Source: Anoplopoma fimbria
Lineage: Eukaryota > Chordata > Actinopteri > Perciformes > Anoplopomatidae
Direction: 5' to 3'
Length of the DNA stretch: 64,000 nt
NCBI RefSeq assembly: GCF_027596085.1
Contig: NC_072457.1
Location: 26,286,125-26,350,124 of the forward strand
A program made the position numbers and the translations under genes. Position 1 is the stretch's first letter; every line of letters begins with the position of its first letter. Below the pieces are notes generated by a model. The model worked only from the letters and a program-made list of their open reading frames with translations, searched no databases and had not been told where the DNA came from. Shown here one piece after another: positions 41,301 to 53,850 of the stretch.

Positions 41301-42048
41301 ATTTGACGTTGGAAAATGCGTTCGTGTGAGAACATTTTATTGTGACATCCGTTCCCCCCATTCCTGTTACTGACATAGCTTCAGTCTCCAATAACCCTGC
41401 ACAAAACACACAGACAGCAACAAAGTCAGATCTTCATTTTAAAGTTAAGCTGTATATCACAAACCAGAAAAGTCCTATCCTGCTGTTTTAAAGTTCTCAA
41501 ACTTTTACAGCTTCTGGCCCTTTTGTTTTCTGGCCCCTGACACAAGTTGCATGTCTACAGAATGAGTTAGAGGCTGTTTATTCTGGTTTGATTGTTTAAT
41601 TTAAATATTCTTAGAGGTCTGATAGGTTAAACTATGCAGTAATTGACAAGAACAAAAGGAGATATTAGAGCATTTGTATTTTTTAACCCTGGCAATCATT
41701 TGAGAAGCCCCTATGGGTTTGGTAAATGCTGCTCTAAAAGTACACTCCCTAATCTTGATACAGCTCTCAACAAAAACTGACACATTTGCTCCAGCTTTAT
41801 TAAAATGTTTCAAAAGTCAACAACGTTTACGATAAAGACTCAAAAACATCAGTAAGGAATTACTGGAAGCAGCTGGGCCCTCCAACAAAATCAGGAAGGC
41901 CATTTAAAATAAAATAAAAAGATCCATCTGAGAAAGCTCACAACCACAAAGACACTGAACATTCAGATAGAGGAACAGAGAAAGAGAGAGCAACAAACAA
42001 ATTAACCTTTGTAAACTTACCTCCCAGAAGTAAAATAAGGAAAATCAT
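38371..42048 (-). CDS. CD300/CMRF35-like receptor C, multi-ITIM (intact, 276 aa)
   Basis: Likely inhibitory surface receptor on leukocytes. Exons: 42021-42048 (MIFLILLLG), 41085-41396 (V domain: VTIKCSHT, VKYFCKGACDEKD, TMQDSGTYWCGIERLG), 40781-40825 (stalk ESTQDPNNLLQLNTT), 39802-39909 (TM YIGAGLGVVVLALAMVLLVF then RHRKR), 38371-38708 (tail). All joins are phase 1 and the sum, 831 nt, gives 276 codons plus TAG. The tail carries four Tyr motifs: TVYSTV, NIYSNV, LLYTTV and LTYSTI; the last two are good ITIMs. The signal peptide is short; an upstream in-frame ATG (42141) gives a charged, non-signal leader. A LINE copy sits in the intron between stalk and TM exons. A TTTATT at 38115-38120 may be the poly(A) signal. 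Confidence 0.88.
39976..40750 (+). mobile_element. L2-type LINE 3' end with RT C-terminus
   Basis: Translates to YLGVHLNNKLDWTNH, KKGQSRLYLLRRLRSFGVQG, VVCWSSSISAADKKRLNKL and RKASSVLGCPLDTVE, the C-terminal reverse-transcriptase region of L2-like elements. It ends with GCGGGACTAATAAAGGATTA and a TTATC-repeat tail. 5' truncated, with a stop after TTGCFTPGV. Related 3' ends occur at 46992-47225 (reversed), 62700-62880 and 63171-63205. Confidence 0.85.
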
Positions 42049-42787
42049 TTTCACACACAATTCGAACGTCCTTTGCCTTTTCTTAACTCTACCTGATTTC
42101 ACTTCTTTGTATTCGTCTCCAAATGAATGACAACTCTGCATTTGTCACAGGTTCCTCTTTGTTGTTGCACTTCCTATGTTAAGCCCGCTTCCTCATCTCC
42201 CTGACTGCACTTATGAGAAGCACCACAACATCCCTTCCTATTTCTTGCTAGTCTTAAAATGAACATTTCAGATCAATGAGGCCAGTAAATAATTAACACA
42301 AGGACACCCTTTAGATAATACCACTTGGTTTATTTTGATGTAATATATAAGAAAGCAAAGCGAGAGACAGCATTTAAAGCTACCAGTATTCTCCTCTTCG
42401 TGGAATTCTTCAACTCTTGACAACTTGAGTTTAGAGAAAATCGTATTTCTTTTCAGTCTTTTATACCTGTATGCACCGTCAAAAACTATTTCCTCTAGCA
42501 CTAATTAAACACAGTAATAATTAACACTATAACTACTTGACCTACTAAAGATCCTTCATCGCGAACTTTCAAATTGCCCAACACCCCTTCAACTCACAAT
42601 GAAAGATAATTTTGGTTTATTACAGCCTTGATGTTGCCGTTTTAATCCTCATTCTCATCAATAGTATCAACACATATCTCACCAAGATCTGGGAAAACAG
42701 CAACAAGAAAACATAGTTTTCAATTTTACAATTAAGTTACTGACTTTCCTTCGCTCGTAATTAACCTGGAATTATCCTTCAACACTA

Positions 42788-43766
42788 TCAACAGTCGATC
42801 TGCTCTTTGACTCCCAGACGTCCATCTTTGGGATGGCTGAGTCCATTGAGGCTGTGATAGACGTGCTCCTCTAGCTGGCCGAGATCCAGATGTTGGTACT
42901 GGTTGATGTGCTTTGGTACATCCACATCAACATATTCACCGAGGCCGAGAGTGACAGTGGACTCCCGATGCTTAGATGTGAAGTGAGAGCAGAGGTCAGG
43001 TGGTGGTGGCAGTGATAAAGCAGAAAGATCAGCGCAGTCTGGAGCCGAAGAGCTGGAGCGCAGTTCAGGTTCAATTCTTACACCAGGCATCATTGTCTCA
43101 TAGTCGGATGAAGGCTGTGGGATGAGAAGAAATCTACTGACATTGAACTGCTTCTCCCCAGGATATCATGTGATTCTCTGTGCAAATGTGTCCGTGTTTA
43201 CTAGATAAAGTGGTACTTCCAGTCGGCTAACAAGACTAAGAGTCTACAGACATGCTAGCATCACTGTGACTAAGGCACATTGAGCTAAATGCTAACATCA
43301 GCATGCTAACAAGCTCAAAATGGTCTTTAGTCATCAACTAAAGTATTGGACAAATTTACATTTTGACCTGATGATGGTGCTAGAAAAGTCAGAGAATCAC
43401 CAAACGTATTGCAGATCATCGTGATGGGAAAATGTGAATGACTGTGCCAAAATTCATGTTTATCCATCCAATAAGCTGAGATATTTCCTTCTTGACAACA
43501 ATGGAGGTCTGACCAACATTGTTGTGGCCTTGCTGCTAGTGTGGCTAAAGGTTTGTACTAACCTCTCTATTCTGCCGTGGGACAGGTCTACGGTGTTTAA
43601 CAGCCAGCAGAAGACAAAGCGTGAACAGACATATAAACAGCATTGCTGCCGTACACATCGCTGCAGTCATGAACAGCGACAGGTGGAGTTCTGCAGGAGA
43701 GAACAGTAAGTGAAGTTTACCTGGCTGAGGATTCACTCACAATCACATAGAATTATGAATACTATA

Positions 43767-43865
<99 letters not shown>

Positions 43866-44772
43866 CACTCACTGTCAACTGTGGGGTCCTCCAGAATGAT
43901 GATGGGTGATTCAGTAACTGTAAAGCACAGTTACAAAAAATAATTAGTTTATTAATTTACAAAAACTTACAGACACTCAAAAATTGACTAGCATTTTCAT
44001 ACAAATTGAAAGTTCAGAAAAGAGGAACATGTATGCGAAAACACAACTGACACTGTAACACTACTCAGTTCTTATTTATAGTATTAGAGGCCTGACATGT
44101 TTAGATCAAAATCACCAGATGGACAGAAACTATTCAGCATTTATCTCGTAAGCTTATTATTTAGCTGTAAGGGCACCAACCAGGAACCAGATTTTGTGCC
44201 ACCCATAAACAGTCAACATAAATATCCCGTGCTGTGACTTGACATACTTTACCTCGGGAAACATTCAGTTGTATGAAACTGACATGATCAGGGTTACTGC
44301 TAACATCCACCCCACACCGGTACATCCCGCTGTCCTCTGAGGTGAGGCTGTCCACCCTGACGACAAAGAAGGCGCCGGTGGTGTTGTCGTACAGAGTGAA
44401 ACGTCCACTTTTATCCCAGTGGTTGTGCTTTTGTGTCCGTATCAGGGAGACGAAGGACATTTTGTCATCATTGTCATCATAGCAGAAGTACTTAGTATTG
44501 TTCTGCTGGCCGTCTTTATATTCGCATCTGAATTCAAAGTCCTGGCCTTCCACACGGGTAAAAGCTGTGGTTTTGACACTGATCAGAGCTGTCATTCAGA
44601 AAAACGCTGTGTTAGTTGCATTATCACAAAATCATGTGTTTTAATAAATAGTTTAACTCAAGATAAATATATTACGTCAGCTTTAATGCATAGCATCCCG
44701 CCCACCTTGGATTTGTAGTATAGTAATGATGACAGTTGTAGTGGTTCTCCATGAGATCCAGGTTGCTCCCAT
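42788..44772 (-). CDS. CD300/pIgR-like receptor D with YxxM tail (intact, 300 aa)
   Basis: Surface receptor of the same array. Exons: 44706-44772 (MGATWISWRTTTTVIITIL), 44253-44588 (V domain: FEFRCEYKDG, TKYFCYDDNDDK, SEDSGMYRCGVD), 43873-43917 (stalk VTESPIIILEDPTVD), 43563-43690 (TM LFMTAAMCTAAMLFICLFTL then KHRRPVPRQ), 42788-43114 (tail). Total 903 nt: 300 codons plus TGA. The V domain keeps the FC cysteine but lacks its usual C' partner. The tail has DYETMM (YxxM, a PI3K-type site), EYVDVDV, QYQHL and HVYHSL, without a textbook ITIM, so it may not be simply inhibitory. A long (CA)n lies in the intron between stalk and TM exons. Confidence 0.87.
43771..43862. repeat. (CA)n microsatellite, receptor-D intron
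   Basis: 46 uninterrupted CA units between the stalk and TM exons of receptor D, ending about 10 bases after the stalk exon's donor. Confidence 0.95.
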
Positions 44773-46910
44773 CTCTCCCAGTTTACCTTCAGTTAACAAA
44801 CAAGCTGATTCCTCCCCAACTGCACAATGAGGCAGCAACCTGGACGAAAGACTGTGTCCGTGTGCTCAATCAGGTGCTTTCATGTCAATGTGTTTAAACC
44901 TCTTCCTCTTTCATGAGCAAACCAGTCCACATATCACCTTCAACGTATGAAAGTGAAATCATGGGGGCTGAGGTGACTTTGTGAAGTTTCCTTAATGTGT
45001 AGTCACAAAGATTTTTTTTTTATACCAGCACTTCCAGAGATCACAGTTTTTTCTTAAATTAGGAAAATAATTCAGGTTGAATTCACTGCATCCCTGAAGG
45101 CAATCCCATAGTCCTCTGTAATCCTGTTGAGTCATCACAAAGTGTATTTGTGCTTGGCTCCAGTATCTGTACCTGGACTTGTACCACTTCCTTTAAGTAG
45201 GTGTGATGAGGTTCAACAACAGTTAAATAGATTTATCACGGTGTGCTAACCCAGATTTTGTTATTTCTGTATAAAAGATTCATAAATTAATGATGAGAAT
45301 TAAAACTGCACCAATCAATAGTTTTATATTAATAGTGGATCAAATGATTACTCATGACTTGAATGGTTTTATTCGTAGTGACGGTCCCACAGAGAAATAT
45401 CACCAGACTGCAGTTAACAACAACAATGGAGCATCTAAGCTGTTTGTTTTGGTTTTACGACCCATAACTGTTGCCAATTATTCCCACTGCTCTCATGAGA
45501 TTTGTTTCGAGAAGCCGCAGGAATCTGTTTCAGTTCTCTTTAATAACCCAACTGTTCTCTAACTGCCGAGCACTCAACATGCAAACAGACACAGTTCGTG
45601 AGATAAAAAAAAAAAAGGGCTGAAATAAAGTGAATATTGGAATATTGGACACAAACACAATTACAACTTAAAGATAGTTTTTCTCTGTGTTTGCTGGATG
45701 TGTATGTAAACAGCTGAAAACCTTCGCCACACAGATTGTTCCCTTAAGTGACCCAAAAAACAACAATAAAAGTTGCATTGTGTAAGTCATTTATAAAGTA
45801 GCTTTATTAAAAAGGGCCACCTGTTATTCTTTGCCGTCATCTATATGTTGACATGTACTATTATAAATAACATTGATCTGTGTATCAACAACAGGCCGCA
45901 CTTCTTGTTTTAACCTTCCACTGAAAAGGTCATAAAGAGTGATATTAAATTAAAGTATGTTAAAAAATGAAACATGAAAGAAAAGTTCAAGGCTGATGCC
46001 ATAAAACATATTATGTATGTATCCATTGACAAATGTCCTACCTTCTCCCTACTGTTGTATCAAATGAAATTCAAAGAGCAAGTCTGTCTTTTGTTATATT
46101 ATTCATGCAAGTAAGCCTTAAACATCCTTTCTTTAATTATTCATCCATTTGATATTGCCCCATTGTGCACTTAAAATAATAAGTTTAAAAGTTTTAGAGT
46201 AATGTGCTGGAAACTATCATTTGGTGGGTTGTGTCAATTTTTAGGTTTCAGTGTCTTTATTAATATGACCACTAGGAGTCGCCAAAGTCAGAAGCTTTAA
46301 CATACTACACATACTACATTCATGTTTATTTTAAGGCACTGACAAATCGTTATACTTCCACTGACTTATAAAACGTTAAAGCCCCCTATCTATACTCACA
46401 CGCTTTAACTAACTGCAAACACATTAATATATGTATTTGTGTCCTGACATCATCAGCCACACACAGTCACACAAACACACACTTGCTTTTGTCGCTGGTG
46501 AACGCTACATGTATGTTGACTCAGCTCTACTGGATAAGTGTCTTACCCAAAACTCATAACTTTTTATTGTTTAATTATACATTTAAATGTTTTTATCTGC
46601 ATGTTTTAACTCCATCTGCTTGATTTTAACTTTATTTATTTGCATGTTTTCACTATTTATTGTGACCTCTTGCCCGTGCTGTCCCCTTTGCCTTTGTCTG
46701 TTTCTGAATAGAGGTGCATCTCTTTTATTGGGTTTGCTGCTGCAACAGTGAAACAGTGTTTTATATTGATGTTGACTGTTTTTAAACCGTATGTTGGTGA
46801 TCCGGAATGTAAATAAATGATCTTGCTTTTAAATTCATATCGTTGTGTTTGATGTTGGGCAACATTCACGCTACCTCACTGCAGGACCTGGAATTATATT
46901 TAATATTATA

Positions 46911-46943
46911 AAGGGGGCGTGTCAAGGGCCGACACGCCCCCTT
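46911..46943. repeat. 13-bp perfect hairpin, GC-rich stem
   Basis: AAGGGGGCGTGTC, a 7-nt loop AAGGGCC, then GACACGCCCCCTT. The stem is far more GC-rich than its surroundings. It could be the fused ends of a deleted inverted-repeat element. Confidence 0.75.
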
Positions 46944-46991
46944 ATTGTTCATCTGTTACCTGATTGGACGCTGCAGCCGATCGTACTGATC

Positions 46992-47225
46992 TGATATAAG
47001 ATAAGATAAGATAAGATAAGATAAGATAAGATAAGATAAGATAAGATAATCCTTTATTAAATTTGCAGGATTACAGCAGCATAGAGTTAAAGTGCACACA
47101 AGAGACATAGTAAAGAAAGACAAGATAAAAAAAATGAAAAAAAGGTATTATAAATAAGCAATAAAAACAGTAGAAAAACACAATAACTGAAATATAATAT
47201 TTACAGACAGAAAAAAAAACTATTT
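46992..47225 (-). mobile_element. Reversed L2-type LINE 3' tail with GATAA expansion
   Basis: GATAA repeats followed by TCCTTTATTAAATTTGCAGG and ATTACAGCAGCATAGAGTTA are the reverse complement of the LINE tail seen near 40.7 kb. The pentamer tail has grown to about ten units. Confidence 0.8.
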
Positions 47226-47593
47226 TAATAGATCATCATCACTGGAGATTAATACCAGAGTGATGACAGATCACACACTGAATGGATTAAAGTTAGAGAG
47301 AGTTAAAGAGTTGGAGAGTCTGTTTGTCAGTAGAAACACTTTTACATCATTTATCTTCATTTCCATTCATTCATATGAGGCTGATCATTCCTGAGTGTCA
47401 GGTTGATGAGTTATGTAATTCCAATTTACCCCGAAACATTGAGCCTAATAAATTAATTCCAGTGTTTAGGAGAAAACATAATCATATTCTGGATTATTTA
47501 ATGATGACATCACAATCCCAATTTCAAAACATACAGACGTTAATAATTCATAAATAAGACAAACGCATTTCGCCGGTAGAAATCGGTGCGCTT

Positions 47594-48318
47594 ATGAGCA
47601 GGACACAGAACACAGTATAAATACACAGAACACAGTATAAATACACAGAACACAGTATAAATACACAGAACACAGTATAAATACACAGAACACAGTATGA
47701 ACACACAGAACACTAAGAACACAGTATAAATACACAGAACATAGTATAAATACACAGAACACAGTATAAATACACAGAATAAATACACAGACACAGAACA
47801 CAGTATAAATACACAGAACACAGTATAAATACACAGAACACAGTATAAATACACAGAACACAGTATAAATACACAGAACACAGTATAAATACACAGAACA
47901 CAGTGTAAATACTCAGAACACAGTATAAATACACAGAACACAGTATAAATACACAGAACACAGTATAAATACACAGAACACAGTATAAATACACAGAACA
48001 CAGTATAAATACACAGAACACAGTATAAATACTACAGAACACAGTATAAATACAGATAGAAATACAGAACACAGTATAAATACACAGAACAGTATAAATA
48101 CACAGAACACAGTATAAATACACAGTTTCAGTATAAATACACAGAACACAGTATGAACACACAGAACACAGTATAAATATTAAGAACACAGTATAAATAC
48201 ACAGAACACAGTATAAATACACAGTATAAATACTAAGAACACAGTATAAATACACAGAACACAGTATAAATACACAGAACACAGTATAAATACTAAGAAC
48301 ACAGTATAAATACAGTGA
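47594..48318. repeat. 20-bp minisatellite
   Basis: About 35 copies of AGAACACAGTATAAATACAC, mostly identical, with scattered shortened units and single changes (TATGAACACAC, ATACTAAGAAC). Open frames on the minus strand (CVFILCSVYLY repeats) are artefacts of the 20-bp period. Confidence 0.95.
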
Positions 48319-48788
48319 TGATTACTGTGTTTCATTATTAATATTAGTACAGTGATGATTACTGTGTTTCATTATTAATATTAGTACAGTGATGATTACA
48401 CATTATTAATATTAGTACAGTGATGATTACTGTGTTTCATTATTAATATTAGTACAGTGATGATTACTTTGTTTCATTATTAATATTAGTACAGTGATGA
48501 TTACTGTGTTTCACTATTAATATTAGTACAGTGATGATTACTGTGTTTCATTATTAATATTAGTACAGTGATGATTACTGTGTTTCATTATTAATATTAG
48601 TACAGTGATGATTACTGTGTTTCATTATTAATATTAGTACAGTGATGATTACTGTGTTTCACTATTAATATTAGTACAGTGATGATTACTGTGTTTCATT
48701 ATTAATATTAGTACAGTGATGATTACTGTGTTTCACTATTAATATTAGTACAGTGATGATTACTGTGTTTCACTATTAATATTATGAC
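48311..48788. repeat. 37-bp minisatellite abutting the 20-bp one
   Basis: 13 copies of a unit made of ACAGTGATGATTACTGTG and TTTCATTATTAATATTAGT. One copy lacks part of the middle and several carry CACTATT for CATTATT. The first half-unit is itself a small inverted repeat (ACAGT...ACTGT). It follows the 20-bp array without a break. Confidence 0.95.
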
Positions 48789-48840
48789 AGTGATCATGTG
48801 TGCAGACATAAAATCAAAAGTCTCTCCAGCTGTTAAAGCA

Positions 48841-48876
48841 GACTGACAGCTGATCAGCTGTGATCAGCTGTCAGTC
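48841..48876. repeat. 16-bp perfect palindrome with 4-nt centre
   Basis: GACTGACAGCTGATCA, GCTG, TGATCAGCTGTCAGTC. It lies just after the 37-bp minisatellite. Confidence 0.8.
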
Positions 48877-49239
48877 GTCATCAGAAACAGACGTCGCTTC
48901 ACGTGACTCTACAGAGGAAAGGACGTCTCATGTCTCTTAAAACACATGTCCTCGTTTCCTCTCTCCTCGCCTGGTTTCCTAAGACGCAAGGAAACGACGC
49001 AAGTGAGGGAATCGAGGAGGCAATTTAAGAGACTTGGCATGTACCCATAGTGTCTCCCTTTTTACCCAGAAGGGAGTGGGGTTGTTGGTATTGGTTTGTG
49101 GCCACAGCCTTGTGCTTGGTTACAACTTTACCCCAACGTTTAGCACAACATTAACCAAAGAACAAGTGTTAACCTTAAAATGGTCGTTAGTTGACCTTGT
49201 GTTGATCAACTTTTAGTCCTCAGTTAGGAGGTAAGTGAG

Positions 49240-49365
<126 letters not shown>

Positions 49366-50811
49366 GGACATTAAGTGGCTAACCACCTTCATTTGAATCA
49401 TCAGGTGTGGAAAGCAAGACACAGGAACTTGGCTTGGGTCTTGAAGAGTTGTAGCATTTATTCACCATCAAATGAACTGTACAGACTCAGCACTGCTACA
49501 TTCATAAAGCTGCTGTTAACTTCATACTCACCGCCACACACGGTGCTGGGCTTGCATTGCAGTAGCTCAAATAACATTGATTATCAAAATTATGCCAGAC
49601 AGACACACAGCTGAATACCTCATAGCTAAACCAATTGATGCGGTGGAGATTTACTGAGAAAATGGCTGCATGTGTCCACGTTAAGTCATGCTACATCGTG
49701 GCTGCTATCTCTCCCTGACAGGTGGGCTGGGGACTCAGATGCCTGTATTGCACTTACAGATGGATTCAATAAAGTTATCGTTGCAGCTGTGCAGCTTGTT
49801 AGACATTCAGCCACAGCACCCCCTGCATGCAAGACACTCATCTTGTCGCTTAACAGTCAGTCTGATATCATTTAGAAAAAACTATATCTAAATTTGCATA
49901 GTAGCAGTAACTGGTTGAGCCTTTAAATCACCGTGTATTTTAGTAAAGAGTTATTAATATTCATGTAGCTTGTAAATTCAAAAGAACAAGAAAGCTGAAG
50001 AAACAAGGAGATATTTTGTTTGTACATACTGTGTTTTCTTGCTGCCTTTTTAGATTGGTTGGTATTTAAACCCTCCTTTTTAATCTGAAATCAGGGATGA
50101 TTAATAATCATCCTAAAAAGACACAAAGGTTTTACCAATCATATATGTTGCTTAGTTTGGCTAAGAGCCTTCAAACTTCAAACACCTTTCTTCTCAATAT
50201 CACTGTTTCTGTAATTATTGCCCTCGGCCTTTGTAAGGCTGTACATTGTGGAATAGCAGTGCTACAAGTACCACTAAGATAACTTACTGTTGACACGGTC
50301 ATAGACGTTTCTTTTTTGTATACAGGTAGACATAAATCCATACAACAACACTGTCATGTTCCAGTTACAATCTTTAAAGACTCTCAAATCTTTTAACAAT
50401 AGTAGTTTCAACTTTTTATTAATAAATTCTAGGAATGTAGTATCAGATTTCATTTTATTAATCTATCTGAGATCGAACTGTCAGCGCCCTCACCCATCCG
50501 TGCTTTCTCGCTCTACTCAATCGTGTACTATCAAGTAATAAATATTCAAAGTACGTAAAATAACAGAAAACATATTCCTTTGTTTGCTTTTAACAGTTAA
50601 AAGTAAGATTGTCTCTCTGTTGGCACACAGATAAAATCAATGCAAAGACAGAACCTGTATACAACCTTCAGCATATCTTTGTGAAGGATACAAAATATAT
50701 AGTTAAAGTAAATGATTAAACGTCGGTTTAACTGAAGACGTTTTGTAGAAGGTACAGTTCAGTTGTATCAGTGTTGATAAAAGTCTCACCAATCATACTT
50801 TGTGGCTTAAC

Positions 50812-53800
50812 TCACTTTATTCCTGAAATATCCAAACCAAACCAAAGTGATCTGGGCCTCACTTCTGTGGAATCACTGCAAGAACTCATGTGACAGTTGG
50901 ATGCATTGCCTGTACAGCTCTCTGTAGGTTTGCTTGTCACATTAGTTTCTGTAGGCTTATTTGTGTTTTCTCCAATACAGCTCTTGCCAGTTCTTTCAGA
51001 TATATGCGGCAAAGGTTTGATGTAGATCCCAGAGCTGATGTCATGTCCGTCTTGGACATTTGCAGCTGAGTGTCTTGAATGTTTACTGTCTTTGGAGCAA
51101 CAGATGTTTTCATAAATGTGGATGGGTACGCTAGATTCGACGGCTGTGGACACAGCCGCCGGTGGATTCTGCTTTGGGTCGTGAGAACAAGAGATACGCT
51201 CAGGTAATTTTTTCATCGACTTCTTGTCCACGCCAACGTCGTCATACTCGCAGTCAGCCTGTTGAAAAGTGGCAAAGGAAAAAAAAAAGTTCAAGTATGC
51301 TCTTCATTTCACTGAGCTGAATTTAAACGTCCATCTGAACTGAATCTACTCAGTTAAAATATATAGATACTACATTAAGTTTACTGATGTAGTTTAAAAT
51401 TATAAGCCTCATTTAAAATTTGCATTGTTAGTATGAACTGCAGACTCAAATATAAAAAAGGTACAAAATCCTTGAACCTGAAGGTGTCATATTTAACAAA
51501 AAGAAACGAGACTGGCATCTAAGCATAGTTCCTAAATTTACTATTTCAAATGGCAACACTGATTAGTTGTGGGGAACTTTTGGAAAAACCCTCTTTGTAC
51601 ATCCTCTGAAACCAGGAAAGGAAACTTAATAGTCGTCAGCTTCATTTGATTCGCTGCCAAATGAATCGTCATGTTTCTCTAGGAAGACAGTTGAGTGTTG
51701 TGAAGAGACGTGTCGTGTCGAGCTCCAGTTTGTGTCTCATACCTCTCGTTCATCTGCACTGACGAGGTCTGTGCTTTTGGAGCAAACTTGAGGTTGAGGT
51801 TTTAAGTTTACTCTGCGTTTCCCGACGATTATTGCCAGAATCACAACAGTGAGCATGGAAACAGCCCCGACTGTAGCGTACACCACGGTGCCTGACCAAA
51901 AACAAGAGATATGGCTCAACAATTTTACATATCCACAAGCGACTGATTTTCATGGACACTTCAAATGATAAGATAGAAGCTCACCCGTGCTGCTCTTCTG
52001 TTTTCCTCCATTGGTGCTGTTAGAAGCTGTGAGGTTGGATAGAATATTACTTGTTCATTTATAATCTATCATTTATATCTGTCTAATCAAAGGTTTCAAA
52101 TTTGATGGTATTTTCTTCCTACCTGTCAAAAGGTTTGCATGCCTACTGGCATCCATTCTAGATGTTATTTCTGTTGAGTTCGAAATATTTGGATATATCC
52201 ATGTGGAAGAAAGTTCAAGTGCGGTGGTGGTTGTCTCATTGGCAACAGCTTTAAGGGAACAGTGGTGAAAGAAGTATTTAGAGCCTTTACTTAAATAAAA
52301 GGACCAATACAACTATTCAAAAAATGTAAAAGTCAAAAACCTACTTAAAGGACCAGTGTGTAATATTTAGGGGGAGCTTTCAGCAGTCATTAGTGATAAT
52401 TAACTGAATAATTTTGCTACATTAGAATTAACCCTTCATATGTATATCTTCCCCGGGTCTGCCATGTCTCTGCATGGGCCGATAAAAAAACAAAAACAAA
52501 CGCTGGCTTTAAAGAGAGCTTTCATGTTTTCACTTGACATGAAGGTCACGGTAGTTCTCTAACAAGCATTATTATGAATCCCACTGTTTTTCTATACATG
52601 ACTCCTATACTGACTCTTACTACTTGAGGTTAATTTCTAACCTTAACCAGTCGTCCTTGCCTCAACCAGCTACGCAGGGCAGGTCTTGCCGAGGATAGCG
52701 GCAGCATTCAGAATAACGCCTAACATACCCCTTGAGATTGAGAGATGGTTGAGTGGTATTCACTCTGATGCAATCCGCAACCTCATTGCTAGAATTCACT
52801 AAATCCTACACACCAGTCCTTTAAGGTTAAAGTATTATAAACTTTACAAATGTAATAAAATAAATAACATTATTAGTTTTATTACATTTTTATTCATAAT
52901 TGTGTAAAGAGTATTTTACTGTCGCAGCAGGTCGAGGTGGAACTGGTTTAAATTACTTTTTATACAGTGAGGTAGTTTAGTGCAGTTGGATCTGAGGTTC
53001 ATGAGATCATTAATGGGGATGGAAAGAAGAAAAAAACAAACACAAATTTGTTATAATTTTTTTTACCAAATGTTATTACAGTCTCACATCTTTGAGCCTT
53101 TAACAGTTATTTCAATAAAGTATTCGAAGAAGTTTAAAGAGGAAATCGTTCTTTGGTGGAACTCTAACAAAACACTGCTTTTTTTTCTAAAGTGTTGAAA
53201 ACCCCCCAAAATGGGGAACTGGCATGTTATACAAAAAAAAAATAGTTAAAACTACAGTATTTCTTGATTTAATGTACTGATGTAAGTAATGTTACATTCC
53301 ACCGCTGATCGGGCAATTTGTAATCATGAATGCTGAAACAAAAATAAAAGCACTCAGTGTAAAGATACATCTTATAAGAAGGTAAGAGTGAAAAGATCAT
53401 GCACGTACCTTCTTTTACAGTGACCTGTACTTCAGTGTACGTATTGAAACCAATCCTTTCCACTGCACACCAGAATTTCCCCGAGTCTGACAGCTTGAGG
53501 TGACTGAAGGTCACAGTGAAGACTCCGTCCCCCGAGTCCACCAGAGTTATCCTCTCTGACGACGCTCGTCCACCAGCTTCTACAGTTACCCGTCTATCTT
53601 CTCTGTTTTTACATGGATCCTTGCAGAAGTACTTTTGTGCTGTCGACGCCAATTTGTGTGAACACTGGAATGAGACTTCTCCCCCCTCGAATCCCTCAAC
53701 TTTGATGTCTGCACCCTGAATCCCAGCAGCTGCCAAAATGTAATCATGTGACAAGAGTTACAGCATCTTTGAGTTGTTTACATTGCTTGTATGTGTTTAA

Positions 53801-53850
53801 TTAACACACTTACCATAGAGAAGACAGCAGAAGACAGAAATGGTCTTCAT
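50812..53850 (-). CDS. CD300/pIgR-like receptor E, long stalk and long tail (intact, 373 aa)
   Basis: The largest member of the array. Exons: 53814-53850 (MKTISVFCCLLY), 53409-53729 (V domain: VSFQCSHK, QKYFCKDPCKNRED, KLSDSGKFWCAVERIG), 52123-52248 (stalk 1, rich in N/S/T, with NETTTT and NISNST), 51985-52026 (stalk 2, ASNSTNGGKQKSST), 51743-51891 (TM VVYATVGAVSMLTVVILAII then GKRR), 50812-51258 (149-codon tail including TGA). Sum 1,122 nt: 373 codons plus stop. Asn-X-Ser/Thr sites in the stalks suggest heavy glycosylation. Tail tyrosines: CEYDDV, HIYENI (a YxN, Grb2-type site) and GIYIKP. There is no strict ITIM. Coupling to Grb2 is inferred from the motif alone. Confidence 0.86.
52345..52824. 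mobile_element. 480-bp MITE in a TTAA site, receptor-E intron
   Basis: TTAA at 52345-52348 and 52821-52824 flank inverted ends: left AAAGGACCAGTGTGTAATAT, right reversed AAAGGACTGGTGTGTAGGAT. No coding capacity. TTAA flanks suggest mobilisation by a piggyBac-type transposase. It sits between V and stalk exons of receptor E. Confidence 0.75.

Noticed and set aside
47540..48282. Minus-strand open frames up to 189 codons reading CVFILCSVYLYCVL repeats
   Set aside because: The 20-bp minisatellite is open in several frames at once, which shows the frames are by-products of the period.
47594..48788. Could the regular repeats be a CRISPR array?
   Set aside because: There are no unique spacers between units, and the DNA is eukaryotic; these are minisatellites.
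50816..50821. AATAAA on the minus strand at the end of receptor E
   Set aside because: It is formed by the last coding codons (Gly-Ile-Lys) just before the stop and is too close to act as the poly(A) signal.
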